Shown here piece by piece: positions 21,980-33,069 of a stretch of DNA of 64,000 nucleotides. Source of the DNA: Dacryopinax spathularia (taxonomy: Eukaryota; Basidiomycota; Dacrymycetes; Dacrymycetales; Dacrymycetaceae); assembly GCA_037974965.1 (NCBI GenBank), contig JBBPFI010000013.1, forward strand, positions 558,001 through 622,000, written 5' to 3'. Under the pieces are notes generated by a model. It had not been told where the DNA came from. It did no database searches and was given only the letters and a program-made list of their open reading frames with translations. The translations under genes and the position numbers were made by a program. Positions within the stretch are counted from its first letter, which is position 1; every line of letters starts with the position of its first letter.

Positions 21980-22593
21980 AGTCGCCGCAAGAGCACGTCA
22001 AGCGCAAGTAGTATTCGAGCCTCCCCATCCTTGGACGGGCTGCCTTTTATCTCAAGGATTATTCTTGCATCGTCATATCTACTGAGCGGAGATCATTTCC
22101 CAGCCGCAGCAGTCGAACTCTCCAGCAACAACATCCCAGACACCCTGCCGTACAATGTTGGGCCTGTTCGAAATCCGGCGCCGCCCATGCTCCTCCACTG
22201 AGCTTTGACGCGTCTTCCCCGCGCCCATACAGTTCTTCGTGGATTCCCATTCAGTTTGTGAGGGACCGGAAGCAAATAGTCTTCCTCGACTTTTGATCAG
22301 AGGCTGCGCTGCCTTTCCACTAGAGTAGCTGTGGGATGGATTGTTTTTCTGTCGGCTGCAGCCTAACATGCTGCGTCCGTAGTCAGATAGTCCCATTGAT
22401 CTTATGTTGGAGGCCCAATGAAGAGAAGTATCCTTCGCAGGAGCGCCCGTACGCTTACGTAAGTTCCGAATTGCCGAGGGGTCCTCGGCGCTGCAGGATT
22501 TCAGGCCCCTTAGCGCCCGTTGCTCTGACCTTTGCCACATCTTGGACTTGTACACTACGGCTGGCCTCATCACTCTATACCCCTTGACGAGCC
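21980..22593. other. Divergent upstream region, SDR copy 1 / DPH3
   Basis: About 600 bp without a supported gene. The long minus-strand frame here runs into the coding region of DPH3 on the other strand and has no family signature. Confidence 0.4.
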
Positions 22594-22984
22594 ATGGGTT
22601 TCTACGACGAGATTGAGATTGAGGATATGACGTGGGACGAGGCCAAGGGCGTCTTCCATTATCCCTGTCCATGCGGGGATAGGTTTGAAATCAGCCGCAA
22701 GCAGCTGGCGAATGGGGAGGACATCGCTACTTGCCCGAGCTGCAGCTTGGTGATTCGGGTCATCTATGATTATGTACGTCTTTGCTATGCGCTCGGAAGC
22801 TCGTGTTGCTGACTGTCATGTGCAGCTGGACTTTGAGGATGATGCGGACGATGATGACGATGAAGAGGGAGAAGAAGTCGAGGAGGAGTCTGAGGAGTCT
22901 GAGTCAGCTGACGAGAAGTTCGAGGACGCAGTCGAGAGCCTCGAGGTCGACCTCAGCACTCGTCTCGTTGTTACCAACGCGTAA
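22594..22984 (+). CDS. DPH3: Diphthamide biosynthesis protein 3, CSL zinc finger
   Basis: Electron carrier and partner of Dph1-Dph2 in the first step of diphthamide synthesis on eEF2; also acts with Elongator. Exons 22594-22773 and 22826-22984 give 112 residues. The opening [14 protein letters not shown], the cysteines C25, C27, C47 and C50, and the CSL tripeptide (50-52) in [11 protein letters not shown]...[12 protein letters not shown] are diagnostic. The domain ends at about residue 62, where the intron lies. A very acidic C-terminal tail of ~50 residues follows, longer than the ~82-residue yeast and human proteins. Confidence 0.95.
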
Positions 22985-23476
22985 TGGAACAACAGGCACT
23001 TTGGTCCATGCCGTTTGAAGCATCGGCAATGGTGTCGAGCGCCGGTCTCGTTGTCGCCTGCGCGTAATCGAGCACGAAGCACGAAGCACTTCCGTCTCTG
23101 CGTCGACATCAGTTGTGCACTCAGCACGATCAGCACCCCAATCCGAGCTTCGCACCTCTGCGTTTCGATCAAGTACAGCCTGATGAGCTTCAGGCGGCAG
23201 GTTCGCCCGACGTTGAACCCCTCGCCCGACGAACAGCATTTGACAATCGCCCCCAAAAGTCTCGCAGCCCTGACAGCGTTGTCCCTCAATCAAGGAGCGT
23301 TGAAGGCAAGGGCAGGAATAGGCTGAATGCGAATGAGAAGATTGGTTGTGTAGTACAGTACATATGTCTATGGTGGATGTATGCTCTGTGATATTCTTAT
23401 TGTAATGTTCAGCAACCTCTTTATGCCCCTAATCGCACACTCTTGCTGGCCCGGGCCGCGGCCTCCTCGCGCTGGA
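22985..23476. other. Convergent 3' region, DPH3 / secreted Cys protein
   Basis: 3' flanks of two converging genes. No gene found. Confidence 0.4.
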
Positions 23477-23960
23477 TCACATATCGTCGTGCCCTCTACC
23501 GACATGTGCGCTTTCGTCATCGTTCGTGGGTGTCGGTGTGGTGGCCCGCTGAATGAGGAGTGCTGCCGCCTGGGGCTGCACTTGCGCTTGCGCTTGTGCC
23601 TGCTTCTTCTTTGACGTTTTCGTCTTAGTGCGCTTCCGAGAGCAGCTGGCGATTGCATTCGGTCGACAATTGTTGTTCGTGGACTTGGCCGGCTTGAGCT
23701 TTCCGGCATTCTGGTCGACAGCTCAGCTTATCTACGCGCTTATAGGTGGGACGTACCAAACTATATGCGCATGTTCCGCTCGAGCTATAGTAGCACTCCA
23801 TCAGGCTGCTCTTGCGCATCGTGTTGGCGAGAGCATGGTTCGAGCGATCGGATGGCGGACAAACGAACGAGCACCCCGCTGAGGCTCGAGGGACGGCGGC
23901 GGCGAGCGTGCAAGATATGAGAGATAGTAACGACAGGATATCCGCTACGAGCAGGCGCAT
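23477..23960 (-). CDS. Small secreted cysteine protein with basic Gln/Ala tail
   Basis: Exons 23960-23757 and 23710-23477 give 145 residues. Residues 1-20 (MRLLVADILSLLSLISCTLA) form a signal peptide. Six cysteines follow in the order CSFVC...CYYSSSGTC...NCRPNAIASC, a spacing like that of small secreted basidiomycete proteins in which a C-x-Y...C-x-Y stretch precedes a G-x-L turn and a final C-x6-C pair. After the last Cys the chain changes abruptly to RKRTKTKTSKKK and an Ala/Gln run, then a polar tail. Function unknown. Splicing is supported because it places the last two cysteines in frame. Confidence 0.7.
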
Positions 23961-24929
23961 TGTTTCTTGGAGTCTATGGTCTTGAGGAGGAGAGTGTATG
24001 ATGTGTGATCTAGTATTGATTGTACAGGGGACACTGGATGATTGGGCTTGACCGGAGATACGTGTAAAGGAAAGTGGTTGTTGGAGAGATCGCTGACGAC
24101 GCTTTCCGTGAGCACAGCTGAGACGATAGCACACAACCAGGGGCAAGACATCGCTGGAATGGACACGCGCAAAGCCTAGTGCTCGTCGACAGATGCTCGT
24201 CAATGTCGCTGAAACATAACCGGAGCGTTGAGAAGCAAAGACCGGGCTTCACCGAGACTTATCGCGTTCACATCTCCCAGATATTCTGAAGTCAGCTCGA
24301 TCCATCGGTTCCCCCTGCAGCCAGACACCCAGAGCGTATCTCATCAGGTTCAGGAAGGAGATCGAAGAGGGAGGAGGGACTGGAGACGACGGAGCCCACA
24401 TTTCGATCTCCAACCGGAGCCGCACCTCCGAGCCTCCCAAGCATCGATGGAGCAATCACGCGTCTGCGACCTGCGTTGACATCCCACCACTAGTTCCACT
24501 CTCTGCTGTTCTCCTCTCAATGCACCCGCTCGATCCCTTCGGACGAACTGCCTCTTCGAAGAGAGATGCCAGGGCTGAAGCAGGATGAGAGGACGATGGA
24601 TTTGCCATTTTCAAAGCCAATGAGATAACCCGATCCAAGCACGCTTTGTGGCTGCAGGCTTGGCGAACTTGGCAATTTCTCTCGGCGTCTCGCAACTCAT
24701 CAGCACTCCCACACAATCGTACTTTGGCCACCTCTGCTGTTCCACTATGTTCACGCACGTTGTCTGGATCTCCTGCGTTCTGTTCTCGTTTGCGTCGAAT
24801 GCATACGGACCTCCTGTGCGATGTCCGCAATTTGCCGATCGCACCGTCTCTTGCATTCCGTCATAAAAGGCGGACCGACCAAGCTTGTCCGTCTCTCCAG
24901 GGTTGAAGGGGTTTGCCAAACTTGCCAAT
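23961..24929. other. Divergent upstream region, secreted Cys protein / alkaline phosphatase
   Basis: Nearly 1 kb with no supported gene. A TATA-like CATAAAAGG lies near 24861-24869, about 60 bp before the phosphatase start. Short frames elsewhere are unspliced noise. Confidence 0.45.
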
Positions 24930-27086
24930 ATGCTCGGTCTTTACTCCGCTGTCGCTGCGGTTCTCTCGCTCGCTGCTGTCGGTAACGCCCAGACCTACCA
25001 ACGCTTGGGCACTTGTCCTAGTCTGGGATGCATCTTCCCGCCTGATCAGTACGTCCCGCAACAATACTGCTTACCTCGCTCTCATATTCATCTAGGACTG
25101 ATTTCCTTCCTGGTGCCTTCTTCGACATTCGCGCTGAGATTCATGCCCCCGTCAACGGCTCTGAGGCAAACGGCGGTATCCCCGATTCCGCCTTCGGTTT
25201 CACGCTCGCAAAGGTCGGCTCCGATGCCAAGCCCCTCTCCGCATTCTTCAACGTGAACGAGCCCAGTCTCGAAACCTGGAACTTCACCTGGTATGAGGGT
25301 ACGCTGGTTTTCCACTGGAATGCGCGCATATATGCTGATATGCTCGACAGATCTGTTCGCGAAAGATGCCAATCAGCCTTCTGTTGTCCGCGTTACCTCA
25401 AAGGCATGGCGCAAGATCAGCTTGAGCGAGCCTGGAGACTACGTCGCTACCTTGAGCTACTACAACGGTAGCAAGACTGTTGCCAACTGGCATGTCCGCT
25501 CTCAGTCTCCAGCCCGCAAGGCTAAGAACGTTCTTCTGTTCATCGGAGATGGCATGGTATATCGGACTTATTATGTTAGAGATCGCCTCGCTGATACATT
25601 GGTAGACGACCAATATGATCACGGCCGCCCGCCTGATGGCGCACAAGTCGATCAACGGCAAATACCAGTCTCTGATGCAGATGGACAAGTTCCCCGTCGT
25701 CGGACACCAGATGACTCACTCCATCGACTCCTTCATCACGGATTCTGCCAATAGCGCCACGGCTCTGTACACCGGCCACAAATCCACCGTCAACGCCTTG
25801 GGCACTTATGCTGATTCGTCCAAATCTCCGTTCGACGACCCGAAGGTCGAGACGATTGCCGAGCTCGTGCACCGCAAGTTGGACGGCGGTGTCGGTATCG
25901 TCTCTACCGCCTTCATTGCCGACGCCACGCCTGCTGCGCTCACCGCACACACCCGCGATCGCTACCAGTACGGCGCCGTCGTCGACTCTTTTTTGAACGG
26001 CATCGTCAACTACACCTGGACTAACTGGTCCGGCCCCGACGTCCTCTTCGGCGGCGGAGCGGAACAGTTCTATCCTGGTCCAGGCTCGTTCCAAGGCAAG
26101 GACTACTACGAGGAGTTCAGCAAGAAGGGCTACCAGGTCGTCTGGAACAACACGGCCATGTGGGCTGCACCGAACAACACGAAGACGCTCGGTATCTTCT
26201 CCGTCAACAACCTTGCCAAGTGGCTCGACCGGAATGTGTATACCGAGAACCTCAAGAACCAGAAGAACTCGCCGGATGGGAAAGGTGCTGATGCGCTTGA
26301 TCAGCCGGGGTTGAAGGAGATGACTATTAAGGCTATGGAGATCCTACAGGCTCGCAGCGGTGATAAGGGCTGGTTCATGATGTCTGAGGCGGCTTCCATC
26401 GACAAGCAGATGCACACGTAAGTCTCCCGTTTGCTCAATCAGGGACACAGTTCATACCCTTCAACAGGCTTGACTACGATCGTGCGCTGGGCGAACTTCT
26501 TGAGCTTGACGACACCGTGCGCGCCTCGATTGACTATCTCAACAAGACCGGCCAGCTCGAAGAAACCCTCGTCCTTGTCACGGCCGACCATGGTCATGGA
26601 TTCGACGTCTTCGGCTCGGTGGACACAAAGTACCTGAACGCGGCCTCCACCGACAGGCAGAAGCGCAACGCCATCGGGACGTACCAGAACTCCGGCTTGT
26701 CTCAGTACACCTTCGGCGGCAACCTCACCTACTCCGAAGGCGTGCACTTCCCCGCCCGCTGGGATCCTCGCTATACTCTTGCAGAGGGTCTCGGTGCCCA
26801 CCCGGACGAGCGCGAGGACTTCCAGGTCACGAAGGGGGGTCCTCGCCTCCCAGCTGTGAACATCTCCGCCGAGCACCCGACGGATTACTACGTGAACGCG
26901 AAGCAGACCCAGACCGGCTTCGTCGTCAACGGCACTCTGCCGGTGAACAACGACCAGGGCGTGCACTCCCTCACGGATGTGCCCGTGTACGCGCTTGGAC
27001 CGTGCCAGGAGATGTTCAGCGGCACGTACGGCAACATCGATATCTTCTATGCTATGGCGAACTGCCTTGGTCTGGGCCGTCCTTGA
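24930..27086 (+). CDS. Secreted or vacuolar alkaline phosphatase
   Basis: Metal-dependent phosphomonoesterase of the PhoA superfamily. Exons 24930-25048, 25096-25298, 25351-25556, 25606-26417 and 26468-27086 give 652 residues. A signal peptide (MLGLYSAVAAVLSLAAVGNA) is followed by a ~140-residue beta-rich N-terminal domain not found in bacterial PhoA. Catalytic-domain motifs are LLFIGDGM (metal Asp174), DSANSATALYTG (nucleophile Ser223) and VTADHGHGFD (metal Asp and His). Many N-x-S/T sites fit passage through the ER. The N-terminal extension and length suggest the fungal extracellular type rather than yeast Pho8, which has a membrane anchor. Confidence 0.9.
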
Positions 27087-27718
27087 TCTCTCGCAATCCC
27101 TATCCTCGTTGAAAATTGCTCTCAATAACTTTGTGCCTGCCGTAACGTACGGAATAATTGAGATGGATGGTCTCATCCGATGTAGCCCGAACTTTTGTGT
27201 TTCCTCACAAGCTTTCGGCCTTCTAGCCGATGAGACCTTACCGCCATGCCTTTTTCATGCCAAGAAATCTAGCCGATGAATAGGAGGGATGTTTGGAGGC
27301 AAGAGGGGTCGCCCGGCCCAAACCCTCGGTCCGCAGAAAGCTAGGGACTAGGCCGCTTGTCGACGTTGTTATCATCATCAGTCCCTGATTCGAGGTGCTA
27401 TGACGCGCACTCCGACAGTCGGTAACCTGCCGATATCAATGAGCTGCTGCGCTTGGAGCGTCGTGTGTATACTCCTGTTCCAGCACATGCGTGAACTTGC
27501 AAGTTTGCCTCATTGTGGAGGGGTTGTGTCTGTCGATTTTGGTGAGGGCGGTCAACCTCAGCGGAACGGAACCAAGTCATTCCTGGTTGCTCCTGACCGA
27601 TGACATCATCCGACGCCACATCAACGTCCTCAGTGACGCACCGCTTCCTTCTGCACCTGCCAACTCGCAAAGTCAGGCGGAACGAAAGCCTGCAGGTTCC
27701 AAGATGGGCCTGCAACAC
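27087..27718. other. Intergenic region after alkaline phosphatase
   Basis: No gene found. The region includes the 3' flank of the phosphatase gene and the distal promoter of the small membrane protein. Confidence 0.4.
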
Positions 27719-27725
27719 TATAAAA
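27719..27725 (+). promoter_or_regulatory. TATA box of the 61-residue membrane protein gene
   Basis: TATAAAA, 95 bp before the ATG and within a compact upstream region. Confidence 0.6.
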
Positions 27726-27819
27726 CATGCAACTGCTGAGCTCGGTGGCTCGCCAGAAACCCCAACGCGACCCACAATCTTGAATAACCCCCCACAACTA
27801 AACCACAGCTAAATCCGAC

Positions 27820-28118
27820 ATGGTATGTACACCGCGACCCCTAGGGGACAAAAGAACGAGGTGCTGACACTAGGCTTTAGGGATCAGTCTTCTCTGCTAT
27901 CGGCTCGGCCATCATGGCCGTCATCTCCGCGATCGCCTCTGTGCTTGAGGCCATCGTTGGCGGCATCACCACGGTGCTTGTGGCCAGTACGTACAATTCG
28001 GCCTCAAACGACTTGACATGATGCTGACTCTCATCTCCTAGTCTGGAACTTCATCCTCGATATCCTCTGCTGCCGTCTGTGCAGAGGCGGCCGGACGAGA
28101 ACAACCGCAGCCTACTAG
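27820..28118 (+). CDS. 61-residue hydrophobic membrane protein
   Basis: Exons 27820-27822 (the ATG alone), 27881-27986 and 28042-28118. The product is M-GSVFSAIGSAIMAVISAIASV followed by another hydrophobic stretch, LEAIVGGITTVLVAIWNFIL, and a Cys/Arg-rich tail, ILCCRLCRGGRRTRTT. Small proteins of this pattern, with two glycine/alanine/isoleucine helices and a CC-x-C-x-R tail, occur widely in basidiomycete genomes but have no known function. The tail cysteines could be acylated (inference). Both introns have good donors (GTATGT, GTACGT), CTGAC branch sites and AG ends. Confidence 0.75.
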
Positions 28119-29107
28119 CGGCGCGGGTGAGCCCAGGGTGATGCGCGCTCGGCCCGCCGCTGCCCCGGTAGCTGCAGCCTGAGTTCGTCTTCGCCCGCGC
28201 CGCGATGTTGATGGCTTGCGATGTTCCCCCAGTGCGGGACTAGCGGCTGTTGCGCATCCCTAACGACTTTGTTATGACGAGCTGCCTTGTGTATCGATCA
28301 CACGCACACGACTGTATCATACATAGAATCTACTACCCTTAATGTATCGGATGGTGCTTTGATCCCCCGCCGACATGTTGCCTGTGTTGTGCACTTGCCT
28401 CTCGCCGTTGACTCCGCATTGCCCCTCGATGCCCGGGTTGAGCTCGATGCAAGCCGCACGACGAACTCGACGGCTCGGCTCACCCGTTTACGTACGAATG
28501 GCGGGCTGCTATCGTACAAACTTCATCTTGCTGACCCGGCAGGTCCCGTGGCTGCCTCTAGCTGGGAGAACCCAAAGCTCGTACTTTATCTGGCCATCAC
28601 TCAGCAGCTATCCTCTAGGTCTCTTGCAACTTTGCGGATGGTTTGTACAACGAAGCTCCAGGGGTGATCTGCACATTTCGATAGTGTAGAAATATGGCTA
28701 GTAGGCCAAGTGAACAGGTCGCCCCTATGCTCCAAAGGCAAACGTCTACGAAAAGCTTGACGACGTAATAGGTCACGAGGACGTCACGAGACCACTCTCG
28801 CGCTTCTCCGCACAGGGAAACCCGAGCAAGCGAGCGAGCGATTGATTTCTACCGTAAGCGGGACTAATTAGTAAGTCCGCCCGAGACAGCTGCCAGCTGT
28901 TGCTTACATCGGCCGGTTCGGATGAGCGTGAGATGGTCGCGGGTCGTACGCTCGTCAACATATGGACGATAACAACACTCAGCGAGCGGGTACTTGCTGA
29001 ACAAGAACCACCAACATCCTCTTCTCCTTCATTCCTCTGCTCTGTACCACTCTTATTTCGGGACACTTGCTGGCTTGTACATCTATTCCTGGGACAGACA
29101 GACAGAC
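28119..29107. other. No gene recognised
   Basis: An open frame of 126 residues at 28287-28667 has no ATG-proximal hydrophobic or domain signature. I cannot call it a gene. The right part is the promoter of the F-box-like gene. Confidence 0.4.
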
Positions 29108-30014
29108 ATGGCGACACAGCTTGTGCACGAGCACGCATCAGCAGAACGCCCGGTCACATCGGTACGAGAAGGCCTGCGACTGCCCATCGAGCTCATTCTC
29201 CATACACTCGAGTTCGTACCCACATCGGAGCTGGCCAAGATGCTCAAAGATCGGACGTCGTTCCGAGATGTGCCGGCGCGCATCATGCGGCAGAGGTTCT
29301 TTCGGATGATGGAGGACCCGAGGATGGCTCTTTCGGTGCGCTGTTGTGCCGACTATACATTCTAACAACACCGACTGACCTCGGGATTGATGTGGTAGTT
29401 CGAGTGCTCCCTGCCGTCGGGATACACCAGCGGGACGAGGCATGAGCTGCATTTCTCGCATCTGGACGAAAACAACTGCGATCTCTCGGCGCACTTCACT
29501 TTCCCGCAAGGCGGACCGCCGTTCACCTTCACGCTGGAGTCGTACGAGGCGTTCCAAACCGTGCTCTACACTCTCTCCCTGAAGCACGTCGTCGAGGGAT
29601 CGCGCAAGCTCACATACACCGTAACGGTTCTGGATGGGATCTACCGGGTACGCCCTCCGTCTCATTATTAGCCTAGCCAAAGCATGTGCTGATTACATAC
29701 TGCGCTCGCAGTTCTTCAAATCCTCCTTCCACCCCATCACCCGCTCGGTCAAGCACCCATTGTCGGACCCGCCAACACCGCCCTGCTCGCTGCATGCGAC
29801 GCACCTCCCGCCCGAAGTACCATTCACGAACGGTCCGCGGCAACCAAGGCTCCAGCTCTCGTCTTCTCTCCCCGCTCAGTTTCCCTTTGCGGACCAAGTC
29901 ACGCGCTACAGCATGCGGTACACGAGTATCGAGCTGAGCGTGGCTCAGCTGTTGATCATCAACGAAGAGAACGAGGCGCGTGGGCCGTGCACGGTGTTTA
30001 TTTTCGGTCGCTGA
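29108..30014 (+). CDS. F-box-like protein, otherwise unrecognised
   Basis: Exons 29108-29335, 29399-29647 and 29712-30014 give 259 residues. The N terminus LRLPIELILHTLEFVPTSEL resembles an F-box first helix, though the rest of an F-box is weak. The remainder is rich in aromatic and beta residues, with a motif-like ending SIELSVAQLLIINEENEARG. No membrane segment. The three exons join in frame through standard 64-nt introns, so the gene is probably real. If the F-box is genuine, the protein would be an SCF ubiquitin-ligase adaptor. Confidence 0.6.
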
Positions 30015-30946
30015 GAGCGGTCTCGATGTTCCGCTTTGCACGGAATGAGGGGAGGTTCCCGACCGAGATCTTGTGCTGCTTTACTCATCTGGAGGATATC
30101 AATAACCAATGTCGGGGAAGGTAACTATTTTTGGATGGAATACGCTATGTTTAGAGGCGTTGTATATTGGGACATGCTGGGTTAACAATAGGCTCGAGGC
30201 CGGGGAGAATATGCTTCTTCGTTTTACTTCTCTTGTGCTTCTCGTCCTTCATTGCGCTTTCTTCTGTAGCGGCATATGTACGAGATATTTGTACACGTCT
30301 AGACTGTAGCTCGTAGATAGACTGGGCTGTACTCGGGCATCATCGGTCCCATAGTACACTGTATGACATTACCATTTCCTGCGAAAGTACTCGTTTCGTC
30401 ACGATCGATGGAAGATGTTAGGGCGTTGGAGAAGCGAATGACGCCGCGGATTCGCGCGGATTATTTCCGCGCGGCGTGTCTCTGCCTTTGACCGAGTCGC
30501 GTCTTCCTCTTCGCGTCTTCGCATCTTCGCGGCAAAATCGTTCAACGCAGCCTCCCCGGCCTACGTATATGCTCCTCCTTCGTACAGCCTTCGCATTACC
30601 TGTGCTACGGCTCTTCTTTTCGAGTATGCTCCACGATATTGCCTGATCTTGGGATCTCATTTCCAGCCCCGAAATAACTTTCCCGCAGGCTTCGTCTGCC
30701 GATGCGCACTGCCTACTACCAGGCGCAACGCACTACCGGGGAACCTGGCTTGTCTTACTGATCGTGCTCTTTGCTTCGTCGGGAAATGATGTCACTTTGG
30801 CCTGTCATTGTCGGCGCTGAGGAATGGGACGTGTGGGCAGGGTATGATGATCGGTCTTGCCTTGGGGACGCGTTCTCTGCTTGCCTTGCCTTGATGGATG
30901 ATGCTCTGACTATGAGCGCTCCGGGTTGGCCCGAGCGTAAGACGCA
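30015..30946. other. Long upstream region of the oxalate decarboxylase gene
   Basis: More than 900 bp without a supported gene. A GC-rich inverted stretch, CCGCGGATTCGCGCGG near 30450, is followed by TTATTTCCGCGCGG. It may be a regulatory hairpin or binding sites. Confidence 0.35.
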
Positions 30947-30954
30947 TATATAAA
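30947..30954 (+). promoter_or_regulatory. TATA box of the oxalate decarboxylase gene
   Basis: TATATAAA, about 112 bp before the ATG. Confidence 0.7.
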
Positions 30955-31065
30955 GCTTGCTCTCTGGTTGTGGTATGGTTGTACCTCAGCCAACGTCGAC
31001 ATACACGACAAGGACACCGACATCAACACGCGAGAACGACAAGCACCCGTACGACAACAGGCAAC

Positions 31066-32882
31066 ATGCTCCGCTCATTGCTCCTCGCCGCCCTCCCTCT
31101 GGCTCTCGCAACGCCCCTCCAACCACGTCAAGCGACCTCCACCTCCTCTAGCCCAGCAGCAACGCCAACAGTCCCCTACGCCTCTGACGACCCGAACGAC
31201 TCCTTCTACCAGGAGTTCAACCAGCCCGGCGCGCTGCCTATGCCTCAGAGAGGGAAGACGGGCGGCGATATCCTAGGGCCGGACAACCGACCGCTGGATA
31301 TGCAGAATCCGGATTTGCTCGCTCCGCCCAGTACGGATGAGGGGGATATGTTAGTCGTCCCTTTCTAGCTCTGCGTCGGGATAGTCGCTGATGTAAAACA
31401 GCCCGAACTCAAAGTGGCCTTTCTCGCTTTCGCATAACCGGCTGCAGACGGGTGGATGGGCGAGGCAGCAGAATGGTGTGTTCTTGTCTGTTCGTCCTGT
31501 ACATCTGATTGACTGGTTATAGTGCACGACATGCCCATTGCGACTGCTCTTGCGGGAGTGAACATGCGACTGGAAGCGGGTACTTATCGGTAAGCAGTCT
31601 ACGGTTCGTGCGGATTTGCACTTTGCTGACGCAGTTGATAGTGAACTTCATTGGCATACCGCGGCCGAGGTATAGGGCTTTCCCTTCTGCAGTATAACTA
31701 CAGGCGCTCATGATTGTTTCTCGTAGTGGTCGTATGTGCTTGCCGGCAGTTGTCGAATCACGGCGGTTGACCAGGAAGGCCGCAATTATATTGCCGACAT
31801 CGTAAGTCTCCAGCGTTTATGTGACCTGTGAACACAATCTAACAATGTCCTTCCAGTACCCTGGAGATCTATGTATGCCGATCCTTCTCGATCTGATGTC
31901 CTGTATGCTTACCCGCTCCTGCAGGGTACTTCCCAGCGGGCATACCGCATTCGATCCAAGGTCTCAACGATACTGCAAACGGCTGCGAATTCCTCCTAGT
32001 CTTTGACGACGGCGAGTTCAGCGAAGACGACACCTTTCTCGTAACGGACTGGCTCGCGCACGTCCCGAAAGAAGTCCTGGCAAAGAACTTCCACATCGAT
32101 ATCTCCATGTTCGACCATATTCCCGGCTCGGAACTCTATATCTTCCCCGGCACTGTCCCGCCTCCGATCGATCAGGACAAGGTGTCCGACCCGAATGGAC
32201 AGGTTCCGCAGGCGTTTTCGTATGCTTTTTCCAAAGTCCCTGCTACGCCGTTGCCTGGAGGATCGGTCAAGATAGCTGATACCCGGACGTTCAATATCTC
32301 GAAAACGATTATCGTCGCTCAGGTTACCGTTAACCCCGGTGCAATGAGGCGCGTCTTACGTTTTCACAGTCGTGATGTCCACTGACGAGATTTCACAGAG
32401 AATTGCACTGGCATCCAACGCAACCGGAGTGGACGTACTTCCTGTGGGTATTCTGCCAGAGCTGATGTCCTATGTTCCCTGACATCTTGCTAGTTCGGGC
32501 GAAGCGCGCCTTACATCTTTCGCCGCTTCAGCCACCGCAAGAACCTTCAACTACCAAGCTGGCGATATCGCATACATCCCACCCGCATGTACGTATCACC
32601 TACATCACGCGTCTTCGAACTCCAGCTGACGAGTTGAACAGATGGTCATTACGTCGAGAACCTCGGCAACTCAACGCTCGAGTATCTCGAGATCTTCAAT
32701 ACAGATATCTATCAGGATATCAGGTACGCCCGTTCGCGTTGCGCCGGCGGTTTAGGATCTGATTTATCTGAAGTCTGACGCAATGGCTCGCCCTTACTCC
32801 ACCGGAGATTGTTCAGGCGCACTTACAGCTGCCTATCGACGTGATTCAGTCGTTCAACAAGTCAAAGGGAATCGTTGTATGA
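31066..32882 (+). CDS. Secreted bicupin oxalate decarboxylase-type enzyme
   Basis: Mn-dependent bicupin expected to convert oxalate to formate and CO2; in wood and litter fungi this controls extracellular oxalate and acidity. Eleven exons (31066-31349, 31402-31475, 31523-31589, 31642-31669, 31727-31801, 31857-31872, 31925-32348, 32399-32443, 32494-32588, 32642-32723, 32774-32882) give 432 residues. A signal peptide (MLRSLLLAALPLALA) is present. Cupin 1 ligands are His145, His147 and Glu151 (ELHWHTAAEW) plus His190. Cupin 2 ligands are His326, His328 and Glu333 (ELHWHPTQPEW) plus His372. The lid region reads FSEDDTF, close to the decarboxylase SENST-type loop. The intron at 32349 starts with GC. 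Confidence 0.88.
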
Positions 32883-33069
32883 GAGTCCATGCATGAGAGA
32901 GAGAGCGTCTGCTCAAAGGACATTGTGGACGAAAGGGCTTCTCTTCCATCGTCATCCAGGCGTTGTTTTGCTTCATAATCTCATCTCCTATATCACGCAC
33001 ACAAGTTGGGACCAGTCATCATTCAAACGATGGGTGTATGTAAATGATGAATGAATCAAGCTGCTACTG

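Noticed and set aside
22145-22185. A tRNA suggested by a TTCGAAATCC-like T loop
   Set aside because: No acceptor, D or anticodon arms could be built around it.
22079-22672. A 197-residue minus-strand gene upstream of DPH3
   Set aside because: It overlaps the DPH3 start on the other strand and shows no family signature.
28287-28667. A 126-residue gene after the small membrane protein
   Set aside because: Open by chance in GC-rich DNA; no motif or intron evidence.
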